The notes beneath the pieces are model-generated. The model did not search any database, was not told the origin of the DNA, and worked only from the letters and a program-made list of their open reading frames with translations. Positions 14,239 through 14,936 of a DNA stretch of 14,936 nucleotides are shown here, piece by piece; within the stretch, counting starts at the first letter, position 1; each line of letters begins with the position of its first letter. A program made the translations under genes and the position numbers. Origin of the DNA: Thermoflexales bacterium (GTDB taxonomy: Bacteria; Chloroflexota; Anaerolineae; J036; Brachytrichaceae); assembly GCA_017998555.1 (NCBI GenBank), contig JAGOCU010000024.1, forward strand, positions 1 to 14,936, written 5' to 3'.

Positions 14239-14700
14239 ATGATTATTTCCGACCTTTCCCACGTCAATGACCAGCTTCGCCTGACCCCCCATTTCGAAAA
14301 GGGCCTTGCCTTTCTGCATCGCACGGATCTCGCCACGATGGCGGATGGCCGCGCCCCGATCGACGGCGACAACGTCTACGCCGAGGTGCAGTCGTATGTC
14401 ACCAAGCCGGCGTCCGAAGCCAAATACGAGGCCCATCGCCGCTACATCGACATTCAGTTCGTGGTGACGGGCGAGGAAACCATTGGCTGGGCGCCGATCG
14501 AAGATCTGCAGGTCAGCACACCGTATGTCGAGCAGCATGATTACCTGTTGGGCTCTGTCGAGGAATCCCGGACCATCCCGGCTCGACTACGGGCAGGCCA
14601 GTTTGCGATTCTCTTTCCCGCCGATGCCCATGCCCCTCGCCTCGCCACTGCTGCGCCCGTCGCGGTGCGCAAGATCGTGGTCAAAGTGCGCGTGGCGTAA
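14239..14700 (+). CDS. YhcH/YjgK/YiaL-family protein (probable sugar anomerase)
   Basis: This 153-residue protein belongs to the YhcH/YjgK/YiaL cupin-like family. Some members, such as the NanQ type of sialic-acid operons, speed the interconversion of sugar anomers before catabolism. Family features are clear: SYVTKPASEAKYEAHRRYIDIQFVVTGEE (52-80) with the putative metal ligands E64, H66 and D71, then QFAILFPADAHAPRL (121-135) with H131, and the closing strand VRKIVVKVRV. The length is normal for the family. The sugar is unknown because no sugar kinase, transporter or lyase adjoins it. It is divergent from recN, and a -10-like TATACT lies 11 bases before the ATG. A 34-bp palindrome follows six bases past its stop. 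Confidence 0.92.
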   Translation: MIISDLSHVNDQLRLTPHFEKGLAFLHRTDLATMADGRAPIDGDNVYAEVQSYVTKPASEAKYEAHRRYIDIQFVVTGEETIGWAPIEDLQVSTPYVEQHDYLLGSVEESRTIPARLRAGQFAILFPADAHAPRLATAAPVAVRKIVVKVRVA

Positions 14701-14706
14701 TGGGAC

Positions 14707-14740
14707 GATGTAGAGACGCGCCGCGGCGCGTCTCTACATC
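14707..14740. repeat. Uninterrupted perfect 34-bp palindrome (P9)
   Basis: Bases 14707-14740 equal their own reverse complement with no spacer (17 + 17 bases, centre GCCGCGGC). The half-site begins GATGTAGAGACGCG. It lies between two same-strand genes, six bases past the YhcH-like stop. As RNA it would form a stem of about 15 bp with a short forced loop. No T-run follows, although TCTCTAC is part of the stem. Confidence 0.95.
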
Positions 14741-14771
14741 ACGGCCGCCTTTCCGCCGGGAATCCGCCCCC

Positions 14772-14777
14772 TATACT
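14772..14777 (+). promoter_or_regulatory. Candidate -10 element of the last gene (TATACT)
   Basis: TATACT ends 8 bases before ATG 14786 and sits in CTATACTGC, the same string as before the YhcH-like gene. TTTCCG at 14750-14755, with a 16-base spacer, is a poor but possible -35. There is no Shine-Dalgarno. Confidence 0.48.
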
Positions 14778-14785
14778 GCGCCGTC

Positions 14786-14936
14786 ATGATGACGCTGGAA
14801 TCGCCAACCCGGCCAGGTCCGCGCGCCTGGGTCTGGATCGCCGCGATCGCCGTGATCAATCTGGCGCTGATTGGCCTGACCCTCGCCCCAGCGGCAGAGC
14901 CGCCAGCGGAAGCCTCGTCAACCGGGTTTCCGTTGA
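14786..14936 (+). CDS. N-terminus of an exported or membrane-anchored protein (cut by window edge)
   Basis: Fifty codons are open to the window's end. A polar start (MMTLESPTRPGPRA) precedes a hydrophobic segment (about 15-35, WVWIAAIAVINLALIGLTL), then a Pro/Ala/Glu-rich stretch resembling the linkers of the other exported proteins here. It is a signal peptide or membrane anchor; no domain has begun, so no function can be given. The start could be either of two consecutive ATGs (14786 or 14789). A -10-like TATACT lies 8 bases upstream, and the 34-bp palindrome precedes that. Confidence 0.6.
   Translation, partial: MMTLESPTRPGPRAWVWIAAIAVINLALIGLTLAPAAEPPAEASSTGFPL

Noticed and set aside
3124..14740. 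CRISPR array
   Set aside because: The repeats are palindromes scattered across kilobases without regular spacers, and no cas gene is present.

Overview
The window is GC-rich, gene-dense bacterial chromosome with no sign of plasmid, phage or insertion-sequence genes. The best guess for the host is a member of the Chloroflexota. This is an inference from Pro/Thr/Ala-rich linkers just behind the export signals of a lipoprotein and a secreted peptidase, a set of ordinary housekeeping genes, and very GC-rich palindromes between the genes. No rRNA or other taxonomic marker is present, so this remains tentative.

Layout. 1-1072 (+): the 3' end of pyrD (dihydroorotate dehydrogenase) and a secreted CAP/SCP-domain protein. 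1126-3094 (-): an orphan HAMP sensor histidine kinase followed by a small stand-alone PDZ protein. 3335-4108 (+): uridine phosphorylase. 4197-5132 (-): a lipoprotein of unknown function. 5133-5674: a 542-base non-coding stretch with three hairpins. 5675-7093 (+): a DASS-family di/tricarboxylate transporter. 7160-9580 (-): a run of RidA-like protein, lysophospholipid-acyltransferase-like protein and Gfo/Idh/MocA oxidoreductase. 9704-13992 (-): recN, an M23 peptidase and a TerC-family membrane protein. 14239-14700 (+): a YhcH/YjgK/YiaL sugar-anomerase-like protein. 14786-end (+): the start of another exported or membrane-anchored protein.

The genes do not form one pathway. pyrD and udp belong to pyrimidine synthesis and salvage. 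The CAP protein, lipoprotein, M23 peptidase, PDZ protein and sensor kinase all concern the cell envelope. RecN is DNA repair. The only tight transcription units are oxidoreductase/acyltransferase, where the stop and start are 4 bases apart and the Shine-Dalgarno lies inside the upstream gene, and recN/M23 peptidase with a 19-base gap.

The most notable signal lies between the genes. Ten inverted repeats were found by base-by-base pairing, and six of them have near-perfect or perfect arms of 17-33 bp. They occupy seven of the fourteen intergenic gaps, none lies inside a gene, and they occur in divergent, convergent and same-strand gaps alike. Some share cores (CTCCCCGCGC; GATATCCCCC) while their arms differ in matched, compensated ways. 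This looks like a dispersed family of palindromic elements rather than a set of transcription terminators. A second pattern is that several genes lack a Shine-Dalgarno and instead carry a -10-like hexamer 8-11 bases before the ATG, suggesting leaderless mRNAs.
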